From NCBI GenBank assembly GCA_035545895.1, contig DASZXJ010000030.1, forward strand, positions 21,719 to 85,718: a stretch of 64,000 nucleotides of DNA, in the 5' to 3' direction. The position numbers and the translations under genes were made by a program. The stretch is from DASZXJ01 sp035545895 (GTDB taxonomy: Bacteria > Planctomycetota > Phycisphaerae > Tepidisphaerales > Tepidisphaeraceae). Shown here one piece after another: positions 44,252-52,612 of the stretch; position 1 is the stretch's first letter; the number at the start of each line of letters is the position of its first letter. The notes below the pieces were generated by a model. The model had not been told where the DNA came from. It saw nothing but the letters and a program-made list of their open reading frames with translations, and did no database searches.

Positions 44252-45052
44252 ATGACGCTGCTCGACATCGACAATATCGGCATCAGTTTTGGCGGGTTAA
44301 AGGCCGTCCAGAACTTCAGCATGAAGATTCCGCCGGGCGGGCTTTATGGACTGATTGGTCCCAACGGCGCGGGAAAAACGACGGTCTTTAACCTGTTGAC
44401 CGGCGTCTACCGTCCGACTGTTGGAAAGATCACGCTGGGAAATCGCAGAATTGAAGGCCTTAAGCCTCATCGCATCGCCTATCGCGGATTATCCCGCACG
44501 TTTCAAAACGTCAGGCTGTTTGGGCAGCTTTCCGTGCTGGATAACGTTCGTCTGGGTTGCCATTTGCGTGGCCGGCATTCCCTCCGTGCCACGCTCCTGC
44601 GAACACCGGTTTATCAGCGGCAGGAACAAAAAATCGTCGAACAGTCACGCGAATTGCTCAACGTCTTCAAACTTGCCGGCCGGGAAGACGAACTGGCCGG
44701 CAACCTTTGTTACGGCGACCAGCGCCGCCTGGAAATCGCTCGGGCGCTGGCGACCCAGCCGCAGGTTTTATTGCTCGATGAACCCGCGGCGGGCATGAAT
44801 CCGAAGGAGAAGTCCGAACTGATGGAACTCATCCGGTTCATTCGCGACCGATTCAAACTCGGCATCCTCCTGATCGAACACGACATGAAACTGGTCATGG
44901 GCATCTGCGAACAAATCACCGTTCTGGATCATGGCGAAATCATCGCGACCGGAACACCTCAGGAAATTCAGAATCATCCCAAGGTGATTGAAGCGTATCT
45001 TGGAGAGGATTTGGAACAGCCGCGAAGGCACGCAGGAGAGACACGAAGTTAA
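44252..45052 (+). CDS. livG: ABC transporter ATP-binding protein, LivG-like
   Basis: The 266-residue ATPase has Walker A GLIGPNGAGKTTVFN, Q-loop SRTFQNVRLFGQLSVLDNV typical of LivG, signature region CYGDQRRLEIARAL and Walker B VLLLDEPAAGMNP, with switch His in LLIEHDMKLVMG. The final nine residues, RRHAGETRS, are encoded by the left arm of the CACGAAG repeat, so the native C-terminus probably ended earlier. Branched-chain amino-acid or related HAAT transport is inferred from the family. No livH, livM or livK gene is in the window. Confidence 0.87.
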   Translation: MTLLDIDNIGISFGGLKAVQNFSMKIPPGGLYGLIGPNGAGKTTVFNLLTGVYRPTVGKITLGNRRIEGLKPHRIAYRGLSRTFQNVRLFGQLSVLDNVRLGCHLRGRHSLRATLLRTPVYQRQEQKIVEQSRELLNVFKLAGREDELAGNLCYGDQRRLEIARALATQPQVLLLDEPAAGMNPKEKSELMELIRFIRDRFKLGILLIEHDMKLVMGICEQITVLDHGEIIATGTPQEIQNHPKVIEAYLGEDLEQPRRHAGETRS

Positions 45053-45113
45053 CACGAAGAATTCAACTGATGATTCCTGCTTCGTGTTTCACCTTCGTGT
45101 TCTTCGTGGCTCT
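45037..45113. repeat. Inverted repeat of CACGAAG / CTTCGTG words between livG and livF
   Basis: CACGAAG occurs at 45042 and 45053, and CTTCGTG at 45080, 45093 and 45102. The arms pair over roughly 20 bases (45037-45059 with 45093-45113). It contains the livG stop codon and ends 9 bases before livF. Confidence 0.75.
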
Positions 45114-45122
45114 GAGAATTGA

Positions 45123-45830
45123 ATGCTACTGAGAATCGACAATCTCGCAGTGAGCTACGGCGCGATCAAGGCGCTGCAAGGCGTGTCGCTTGACGTCGAG
45201 CGTGGGCAGATTGTTGCACTGATCGGTTCCAACGGCGCGGGAAAAACGACGCTTTTGCGCACGATCAGCGGGTTGCTCCGTCCGAAAAGCGGATCGATTC
45301 AATTTGAAGGAAAATCGATCGCCTGTCTTCGGCCGGATGAAATTGTGCGCCTGGGGTTGTGTCATGCTCCTGAGGGCCGGCAGGTTTTTGCCAATCTGAC
45401 GGTGCGCGAGAATCTGCTGCTTGGGGCCTATCAGCAAAAATCATCACAGCAGATTCGTGCGGGCATGGATCGATGCTACTCGCTGTTTCCGATTCTCGCC
45501 GAGCGAAGACAACAAAAGGCAGGCACGTTGAGCGGCGGCGAGCAGCAGATGCTCGCGATCGGCCGGGCGCTGATGTCGCGGCCCCAGGTTTTATTGCTTG
45601 ATGAACCTTCACTGGGACTGGCGCCGCTGATCGTACGTACGATTTTTCAAATCATCCGCGAAATCAACGCTGCCGGCACGACGGTTTTTCTCGTCGAACA
45701 GAACGCCCACCTGGCGTTGACCATCGCCCACCGCGGCTATGTGTTGCAAACCGGGGAGATCATCAAAACCGACGACGCGAAGAAACTGCTCGAAGACGCC
45801 GACGTAAAAAAAGCCTATCTGGGCGGCTGA
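45123..45830 (+). CDS. livF: ABC transporter ATP-binding protein, LivF-like
   Basis: The 235-residue ATPase has Walker A LIGSNGAGKTTLLR, Q-loop CHAPEGRQVFANLTVRENL, signature TLSGGEQQMLAIGRALM and Walker B VLLLDEPSLGLAPL; the motif EGRQVF is diagnostic of LivF. The switch His seen in most ABC ATPases is replaced by Asn (VEQNAHLAL), as in other LivF proteins. It normally pairs with LivG to drive LivHM; those permease genes must be elsewhere if the transporter is functional. The 247-base gap that follows, 45831-46077, is AT-rich and shows no clear gene or site. Confidence 0.9.
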   Translation: MLLRIDNLAVSYGAIKALQGVSLDVERGQIVALIGSNGAGKTTLLRTISGLLRPKSGSIQFEGKSIACLRPDEIVRLGLCHAPEGRQVFANLTVRENLLLGAYQQKSSQQIRAGMDRCYSLFPILAERRQQKAGTLSGGEQQMLAIGRALMSRPQVLLLDEPSLGLAPLIVRTIFQIIREINAAGTTVFLVEQNAHLALTIAHRGYVLQTGEIIKTDDAKKLLEDADVKKAYLGG

Positions 45831-46077
45831 TTTCACTGGTTGTTCGCAAATTGTCAGGTATATTCATGTCTGGGGTTGATGCGTGAGATATGAACGACCG
45901 ATGCAACAAATGTAACAAGATGCCACAACAAAAAAATCAGAGGCGCGATGAGACATCTCTAGATAATATAAGGGGTTAGGTAGATCTCTGTCTGGTATTG
46001 CATCGCTTGATGTTGCATTTCGACTCGGATGAAACGATGTATGCGGGGATGGCAGCCTGTATTGGTAGACTCACATC

Positions 46078-46548
46078 ATGCAAATCATCAAGGGTTCGCG
46101 CATTGGGAAGGACGCTACGCTCATGCCTGGGTGTGCGGGCGTCATCTTCGACGAGAAACGGGAAAAAATTCTTCTCACCCGCCGGTCTGACAACGGCAAA
46201 TGGTGTTTGCCGGGCGGGCGCATGGAGCCTGGCGAAAGCGCCGCCGAAGCCTGCCAGCGCGAAGTCCTCGAAGAGACCGGTCTGCGTGTTGAAGTGACCA
46301 AACTCATTGGCCTGTATACAAGCCCCGACTGGGTGGTGACCTACGCCAACACGCCGGGAAAATTATTGCAGCTCGTGGCAATGTGTTTTGAAGCCAAAAT
46401 CATCAGCGGCGAATTGGGACTTTCAAACGAAACGACCGAATACGGCTGGTATACACCAGCACAAATCGAGTCGATGGATCTGGTCGAACACCATCCCCAA
46501 CGCATCGCCGATGCGCTGGCGAATCAGCCGGCGGCGTTTATTCGCTAA
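46078..46548 (+). CDS. Nudix hydrolase
   Basis: The 156-residue protein has a complete Nudix box, Gly47 to Leu69 (GRMEPGESAAEACQREVLEE then TGL), matching Gx5Ex7REUxEExGU. N-terminal GCAGVIFDEKREKILLTRR and the C-terminal WYTPAQIESMDLVEHH strand are usual for the MutT-like group. It hydrolyses nucleoside diphosphates linked to another moiety; the substrate cannot be set. It lies alone with 247 bases upstream and 544 downstream. Confidence 0.9.
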   Translation: MQIIKGSRIGKDATLMPGCAGVIFDEKREKILLTRRSDNGKWCLPGGRMEPGESAAEACQREVLEETGLRVEVTKLIGLYTSPDWVVTYANTPGKLLQLVAMCFEAKIISGELGLSNETTEYGWYTPAQIESMDLVEHHPQRIADALANQPAAFIR

Positions 46549-46709
46549 TTCTCTTTCCCCAAGGAGGCATTTAATCTGTGAAATGCTTCACAGTCTCGCA
46601 TCTCAAATCCGCACGCGATTACGTCACGAATCAAAGGCAATGAATTACATTCGTAAGCATTTATTCATAAGGCGGTTGCAAATATATTGTCGGAATTGCA
46701 CCTATTTTC

Positions 46710-46738
46710 TTGACCCCTGTAAATTCAAGGGGTAGATT
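46710..46738 (+). promoter_or_regulatory. Sigma70-type promoter candidate for the TPR-glycosyltransferase array
   Basis: TTGACC and TAGATT lie 17 bases apart, matching the consensus at 5 and 4 of 6 positions. The spacer itself contains a CCCCT / AGGGG inverted pair, which might be an operator. If used, the transcript would have a leader of about 350 bases before GTG 47093. Confidence 0.5.
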
Positions 46739-47092
46739 CCCCTACGTTCAAGTTTGTTTCGTAGTGCATTTCTTTATTGCTATCGAACCCGGCCCATTGC
46801 GGTGAGTTCCTGTCCTGCTGGCCGGTTGATTGATGTTGTGTGAGGGTAAAGTGCGATCGACGCCGCTTGTTGGAAGCGGTGAGTCGATGGTCGTGAGCCG
46901 CATTTCTTTTTGGCTCGCGCCAAGTTCTGTGGCCGACGCTCGCGTGGCTGTGAGCTGATGGCGATGGTTTGATAAATCTCGTAAGTGCAGCTTGGCGGTT
47001 TGCCGAGAGTGTTGATTGGCGGTCAGGGCGACTCATTTCTTCCGCCCCGGCAAACGTTCATTTCACGGTCTCGGCTGCGCAGGGAGACGGTA
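46739..47092 (+). other. Long structured leader before the glycosyltransferase array
   Basis: No gene is visible in this stretch. Two stems stand out: 46856-46888, with arms ATCGAC-CCGCTT and AAGCGG-GTCGAT around a GTTGG loop, and 46893-46918, with GTGAGCC/GGCTCGC around a 12-base loop. The second has a U-G pair only on the plus strand, consistent with a leader RNA. AGGGAG at 47081 serves as the ribosome site for the first gene. Confidence 0.45.
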
Positions 47093-49063
47093 GTGACATC
47101 TCAATTGACCATCCAGCAAGCGGTGGATCAGGCGCTGCAGAGCTTCGGCTGCGGCAAGGCGCAGGAATCGCACTCGCTCTGCCAGCAGATTCTCAATGTC
47201 GAACCTTCCAATGCGGACGCTTTGCATCTGATGGGCGTGCTTGAGATGCAGGCGCAGCATTTTGCTTCGGCTTCTCAACTGATCGGTCGCGCGATTGCGT
47301 CCAATCCCTCGCAGCCCGGCTATTACTGCAATCTCGGGCAGTCGCTTGCGGCGCAGGGACAGAACGACCAGGCCATCATCGCCTATCGCCGGGCGCTGGC
47401 GCTCAATGCTGAGATGTTCGAAGCCCGCAATAACCTGGCCAATCTGCTTCGTGAAAAGGGTGAGTTCGCCCAGGCGATTTCCAATTACATGATGGTGCTT
47501 CGTTCACACCCCAATTTGCCGCAGGTGTGGAACAACATGGGGCTGGCGCTTCAGGATGCCGGGCGAATTGAAGAAGCGCTTGACGCATTCGCCAAGGCCA
47601 TGTCGCTGGCGCCGACGTTTTCCCTTGCCGCTGAAAACAAAGCAAAGCTGCTGCATCGCGTCGGCCGATTCGAGCAGGCGATTGCTGCTTATTTGCAGGT
47701 GCTGCGCATCAATCCCGACCATGTCGATTCATTGAACAACATGGCCAATGCATTGCAGGATGCCGGGCAGATGGAGATGGCGGTTTCCACCTACGACAAG
47801 GCGCTGGCCATTCGGCCGGAGCTTCCAGAGGTGCACAAAAATCGTGGAAATGCACTTCTAAAGCTCGGACAGTTTGAACGCGCCGGCGAGAGCTTTGACC
47901 AGGCGATCGAGCTTCGTCCGGATTTTGCCGAAGCTCACCGCGGGCGTGGAAACGCGCTGCGCATGCTCGGCCGCCATGCGGATGCGATCACCGCGCTCCG
48001 CACCACGGCATCGCTCAATCCGGAATCGGCTTCCGTTTATTGCGATCTGGGAAGCGCACTTTTGGCCAATGGCGATATCGATCAGGCCATCGGCGCATTG
48101 AATCGCGCGGTCGGGTTAAAATCCGATCATCCCGGCGCCAATCTGAATCTCGGTACGACGCTGCTCCTTCGCGGCGACTTTGAGCGCGGCTTGCCGCTCT
48201 ACGAATACCGCAACCAGGTGAATGGCATCGGTCAAGTCGCAGGCGACAACGCCCAGCCGATATGGGATGGAAGCGATCTCAACGGTAAGCGGATTCTGCT
48301 GCACAGCGAGCGCGGCCTGGGCGATGCAATCCAGTATTCCCGCTACATCCCAATGGTGGCAACCCGGGGAGGGCGAATCTGTCTGGTATGTCAGCCTGAA
48401 CTTCATCGGCTGCTTCAGCAAGTTGAGGGGATTGGCGCACTACTCGCGCCTGGGGACATGGTACCGGAAACCGACGTGCGCTGCGCGCTGCCGAGTCTGC
48501 CCTTGAAATTCAAAACCACGCTGGAAACGATCCCATCGCGCGATTTGTATCTTCAGGCGGATGTTGAAGGCTCGGCGCGCTGGCGCAAGCGATTGGGTGA
48601 ACCCGATGGCCGAAAGAAGATCGGCCTTGCTTGGGCGGGGCCGCCTTTCCCGGACCCCAAGCGGTCGATGTGCCTGTCCCAAGTCGCTCCGCTGTCTGCC
48701 TGCCGGAATGTTCGATTGATTAGCCTGCAAAAGGGCCCTGCGATGACGGACCTTCGAAAGAACTCTGGCGGGCTCAACATCGAAAATTATTTCTGCGATC
48801 TGCTGGATGTATCCGAGACCGCCTCGCTGATCGACAACCTCGATCTGGTGATTACGATCGATTCGATGGTCGCGCATCTGGCTGCCGCAATGGGCAAGCC
48901 GACGTGGCTTTTGCTTCCAGCCATTCCAGATTGGCGATGGCAGCTCGATCGAAATGATTCACCGTGGTATCCGTCGATGCGCTTGTTCCGCCAGAAAACA
49001 GCCGGCGACTGGTCGGCGCCGATTTCACAAGTTCTCGATTCGCTGCAACATCAAACCGTTTAG
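47093..49063 (+). CDS. TPR-glycosyltransferase, array member 1
   Basis: The 656-residue protein has about eleven TPR units (residues 5-375) followed by a glycosyltransferase domain of the heptosyltransferase/GT9-like type. Transferase landmarks are PIWDGSDLNGKRILLHSERG, GDAIQYSRYIPM, IGLAWAGPPFPDP, LDLVITIDSMVAHLAAAMGK and DSPWYPSMRLFRQ. GTG 47093 with AGGGAG upstream is the start; it aligns with the family opening TIQQAVDQALQ. No signal peptide, so it is cytoplasmic. The donor sugar and target are unknown; TPR-fused transferases are known to glycosylate proteins in other systems. It is the most divergent member: DSMVAHLAAAM replaces the DTAVAHLAGAM seen in the others. Confidence 0.85.
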   Translation: MTSQLTIQQAVDQALQSFGCGKAQESHSLCQQILNVEPSNADALHLMGVLEMQAQHFASASQLIGRAIASNPSQPGYYCNLGQSLAAQGQNDQAIIAYRRALALNAEMFEARNNLANLLREKGEFAQAISNYMMVLRSHPNLPQVWNNMGLALQDAGRIEEALDAFAKAMSLAPTFSLAAENKAKLLHRVGRFEQAIAAYLQVLRINPDHVDSLNNMANALQDAGQMEMAVSTYDKALAIRPELPEVHKNRGNALLKLGQFERAGESFDQAIELRPDFAEAHRGRGNALRMLGRHADAITALRTTASLNPESASVYCDLGSALLANGDIDQAIGALNRAVGLKSDHPGANLNLGTTLLLRGDFERGLPLYEYRNQVNGIGQVAGDNAQPIWDGSDLNGKRILLHSERGLGDAIQYSRYIPMVATRGGRICLVCQPELHRLLQQVEGIGALLAPGDMVPETDVRCALPSLPLKFKTTLETIPSRDLYLQADVEGSARWRKRLGEPDGRKKIGLAWAGPPFPDPKRSMCLSQVAPLSACRNVRLISLQKGPAMTDLRKNSGGLNIENYFCDLLDVSETASLIDNLDLVITIDSMVAHLAAAMGKPTWLLLPAIPDWRWQLDRNDSPWYPSMRLFRQKTAGDWSAPISQVLDSLQHQTV

Positions 49064-49103
49064 CGCACGTGCAACCGATCCAATTCCGATTAAACTGCTT
49101 TTC

Positions 49104-50759
49104 ATGGCAACGATGACGGTTCGCCAAGCGCTTGAGCAGGCGATGAAAGATCAGCAGGCCGGCCGATTCAAACAGGCCGAGGCGATCTATCGCCAGATCC
49201 TCACCGCCAATCCCAACGAAGCCAACGCAATTCATCTGCTCGGTCTGCTTGAATATCAGCAGGGCCGGGCACAGGCAGCGCTACCGCTGATTGAGAAAGC
49301 CGTCCTGCTCATGCCCCAAGCGCCAACGTTTCGCACAAATCTGAGTCAGATATTGTCTGCATTGGGGCGTAATGAACAGGCGGTTGAAGAAGCTCAAAAG
49401 GCGGTTGGGTTTCAGCCGAACAACCCGGAGTTTCTCAATAATCTGGGAAAAGCACTTCAATCCCACGGACGATTGACAGAGGCGATCGGGATTTTTCGCA
49501 GGGCGATCGATATCAAGCCTGATTTTATCGCGACCTATGCAAATCTCGGCAGCGCCCTTCGCGCCAGCGGCGATTATCCACAAGCCATCGCCGTTCTGCG
49601 GCAGGCGGCTGGCTTGCAGCCCAATTCAGTTGAAACAATGAACAACCTGGGCAATGCACTACAAGAGTTTGGCCAGGTCGAAGAAGCCGAAACGATCTTC
49701 CAAAAGATACTTTCCGCCAAGCCCGATTTTGCAGAGGCTCACAATAATCTGGGGACGACCTATCGCGCGGCTGGGCAGTTCGGTCGGGCCATCGAGCATT
49801 ATCGTAAAGCGGTTCAGTTACAGCCGGACATGCCGATGCCCCATTTCAATCTGGGATTGACGCTGCTGCTTTTGGGTCAATTCGAAGAAGGTTGGCGCGA
49901 AAACGAATGGCGATGGAAGGTCAAGGAACATGGCGGACGATTCGACCAATATCCATCGCCCGAGTGGGACGGCAGTGATCTGAAGGGCCGTACAATCTTC
50001 CTTTTTGGTGAGCAGGGCTTTGGCGATGCCATCCAATTCGCGCGTTACGTACCGCTTATCGCGCAGCGTGGCGCGCGGATCATTCTCGCCTGTCAAAAAC
50101 CTCTTTTGTGTTTGATGAAATCGCTGGCAGGTGTTTCGCAATTGGTGACACATGGCGACCCGATGCCGGCATTTGATGTTCGCTGCGCACTCATGAGCGT
50201 TCCACGCATTTTTGGAACTGCTGATGCGAATATTCCCGCTGATATTCCATATTTGAGTGCAAATGCTGATGAGTCGTCGCGATGGCGCAAGCGGTTGGAC
50301 GAGTTTGCTGGAAAGTTAAAGGTGGGGATCGCATGGGCGGGGCGACCGGAACACAAGCTCGATCGATTGCGGTCGATCGCGCCGAAAGTTTTTGCTCCGT
50401 TGAATACCATATCGAGCATTCAACTGGTCAACCTTCAAAAAGGCGACAAATCGTCGCAAGGCCGGGACGTTTTGAATCTCATTGATTGGACGGCAGAACT
50501 GACCGATTTCGCTGACACAGCAGCGCTGGTTGAAAATCTGGATTTGGTCATCACGGCTGACACGGCCGTCGCGCATCTTGCGGGGGCGCTGGGCAAAAAG
50601 GTCTGGGTGCTGTTGCCGTTCGTGTCGGACTGGCGCTGGCTATTGAATCGCAGCGATTCGCCATGGTATCCGACGATGCGACTGTTTCGCCAGCCAGCGA
50701 TTGGGGATTGGAACACGCCGATCCAGCAGGTGGTTCAAGCCTTGCAAGAGTTGCCATGA
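49104..50759 (+). CDS. TPR-glycosyltransferase, array member 2
   Basis: The 551-residue paralogue has about eight TPR units (to residue 280) and then the transferase with EWDGSDLKGRTIFLFGEQGF, GDAIQFARYVPL, VGIAWAGRPEHKL and VITADTAVAHLAGALGKKVW. It begins MATMTVRQALEQAMKDQQAG at ATG 49104; ATG 49113 is possible. It starts 40 bases after member 1 and ends in an ATGA overlap with member 3. Its last 100 bases are very close in sequence to the corresponding end of member 4, pointing to recent duplication or conversion. Confidence 0.85.
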   Translation: MATMTVRQALEQAMKDQQAGRFKQAEAIYRQILTANPNEANAIHLLGLLEYQQGRAQAALPLIEKAVLLMPQAPTFRTNLSQILSALGRNEQAVEEAQKAVGFQPNNPEFLNNLGKALQSHGRLTEAIGIFRRAIDIKPDFIATYANLGSALRASGDYPQAIAVLRQAAGLQPNSVETMNNLGNALQEFGQVEEAETIFQKILSAKPDFAEAHNNLGTTYRAAGQFGRAIEHYRKAVQLQPDMPMPHFNLGLTLLLLGQFEEGWRENEWRWKVKEHGGRFDQYPSPEWDGSDLKGRTIFLFGEQGFGDAIQFARYVPLIAQRGARIILACQKPLLCLMKSLAGVSQLVTHGDPMPAFDVRCALMSVPRIFGTADANIPADIPYLSANADESSRWRKRLDEFAGKLKVGIAWAGRPEHKLDRLRSIAPKVFAPLNTISSIQLVNLQKGDKSSQGRDVLNLIDWTAELTDFADTAALVENLDLVITADTAVAHLAGALGKKVWVLLPFVSDWRWLLNRSDSPWYPTMRLFRQPAIGDWNTPIQQVVQALQELP

Positions 50760-52612
50760 CGCAGATGACGATCCAGCAGGCGATAGAACTGGCGATGCGT
50801 CAGCATCAGGCCGGCCAGTTCCAGCAGGCGGAGGCGATCTACCGGCAGGTCCTGGCGGCCCAGCCGAAACAGCCCGACGCACTGCATATGCTGGGATTGC
50901 TGGCGCTGCAGGCCAACCGGGCGGATATCGCGCTGCAATTGATCGACCAGGCCATTGAAGTTGCTCCCAGCCAGGCGGGATATCATTGCAATCGGGGGCA
51001 GGTGTTGGCAACGCTCAATCGAAATGACGAAGCCATGCAATCATATCGCAGGGCTCTATCGATTCAGCCGGATATGCCTGAAGCGTTGAACAACCTGGGG
51101 AATCTGCTGCGAGACAACAAGCAATTGGCCGATGCGATCGAATGCTTTCGGAAAGCGGCAGCGGTTCGACCCGATGTGCCGGCGCTGTGGTTGAATCTGG
51201 CGAGGTCGCTTCATCAGGATCGCCAGGTCGAATCAGCCATTGGAGCGTACCAGAATGTGCTAAAGATCGACCCGGACAATGTGGATGTGCTGATCAATCT
51301 GGGCATCGCATGGCGACAATTGGGTCAGTTCCAAGTGGCTGCCGAAACATATTCAAAGGTTGTGAAAGAAAACCCCGCCCTGGTCGAGGGGCACAAGAAT
51401 CTCGGCGAAGTGCTCCTCAGACTGTGTCAGCATGAGCAGGCCATTGAGCATTTCACGCGAGCGCTCGAACTTCGGCCGAACTATGCGCCGGCGTATCGCG
51501 GGTTGGGAAACGCCTTTCGACAAACCGGCAAACTTGATGAAGCGATCGATGCCCATCGGCGTGCGCTCTCCATCGACCCAGACTATGTCGAAGGGCACAA
51601 CGATCTTGGATATGCTTTACACTGGTCGGGTCGGTGGGAGGAGTCGCAAGCCGAATATCGCCGGGCAATCGACCTGGAACCAGGTTATGCGCCTGCTCAT
51701 TACAACCTGGGATTGTCGCTGCTCCTGCAAAGCAACTTGTCTGAGGGGTGGCGTGAATATGATTGGCGGTGGCGGGCCGAAGAGTTCGCTTTGCATGTGC
51801 CTCAAGTTCCTCAGCCGCTTTGGGATGGCGGCGATTTACAAGGCAAGCGTCTGCTGCTCTACGCTGAGCAGGGTTTTGGCGACGCGATTCAATTTGCCCG
51901 ATATTTGCCGCTTGTCGCTCAGCGGGGCATCAGGATCATTCTGAAATGCCCCGACGAGCTCATTCGCCTGTTCCAGCAACTTGGATGTGTTGATCAATTG
52001 GTCGGCCCGAAGGATCAGGTGGATCATTTCGACGCTTATCTGCCGCTGATGAGTCTGCCGCACATTTTTCAGACGACCATGGAAAACATTCCGGCAAATG
52101 TGCCTTATCTGTATGCGGATATTGAGTTGTCATCGCAATGGCGTGATCGACTGGCCAATCTGCCAGGCGGCAAAAAGATTGGTTTAACCTGGGCCGGACG
52201 AAACACGCCCGATCCGCGGCGATCCATCGCGCCCGAACTGCTGCTGCCTTTGTCTCAAGTGAAGGACATTGCATGGATTCGGCTTCAACGAGCGGATGCC
52301 GGTCCATCACCCGATCAACCCAGGCTGCTCGATTACAGCACCGAGTTACAAGACTTCGCCGAAACCGCGGCATTGATCGATAACCTGGATCTGGTCATCA
52401 CAATCGACACCGCAGTTGCTCATCTTGCCGGCGCGATGGGTAAAACGACTTGGTTATTGCTGCCCCATTTGCCGGATTGGCGATGGCTGCTGGATCGGGA
52501 TGATTCGCCGTGGTATCCGACCATGCGTTTGTTTCGCCAGCCGGAACCGGGAAATTGGGCTTTGCCCATTCAAAAAGTTGTTGAGGAACTCAAAAAACCA
52601 TGGGCCAGATGA
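50756..52612 (+). CDS. TPR-glycosyltransferase, array member 3
   Basis: The 618-residue paralogue has about ten TPR units (to about 345) with the opening MTQMTIQQAIELAMRQHQAG. Transferase landmarks: LWDGGDLQGKRLLLYAEQGF, GDAIQFARYLPL, IGLTWAGRNTPDP, VITIDTAVAHLAGAMGKTTW and DSPWYPTMRLFRQPEPGNW. The WAGRN in place of WAGRPE and a shorter segment before TADLQ-type DYSTELQDF distinguish it. ATG 50756 overlaps the stop of member 2. Confidence 0.85.
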   Translation: MTQMTIQQAIELAMRQHQAGQFQQAEAIYRQVLAAQPKQPDALHMLGLLALQANRADIALQLIDQAIEVAPSQAGYHCNRGQVLATLNRNDEAMQSYRRALSIQPDMPEALNNLGNLLRDNKQLADAIECFRKAAAVRPDVPALWLNLARSLHQDRQVESAIGAYQNVLKIDPDNVDVLINLGIAWRQLGQFQVAAETYSKVVKENPALVEGHKNLGEVLLRLCQHEQAIEHFTRALELRPNYAPAYRGLGNAFRQTGKLDEAIDAHRRALSIDPDYVEGHNDLGYALHWSGRWEESQAEYRRAIDLEPGYAPAHYNLGLSLLLQSNLSEGWREYDWRWRAEEFALHVPQVPQPLWDGGDLQGKRLLLYAEQGFGDAIQFARYLPLVAQRGIRIILKCPDELIRLFQQLGCVDQLVGPKDQVDHFDAYLPLMSLPHIFQTTMENIPANVPYLYADIELSSQWRDRLANLPGGKKIGLTWAGRNTPDPRRSIAPELLLPLSQVKDIAWIRLQRADAGPSPDQPRLLDYSTELQDFAETAALIDNLDLVITIDTAVAHLAGAMGKTTWLLLPHLPDWRWLLDRDDSPWYPTMRLFRQPEPGNWALPIQKVVEELKKPWAR

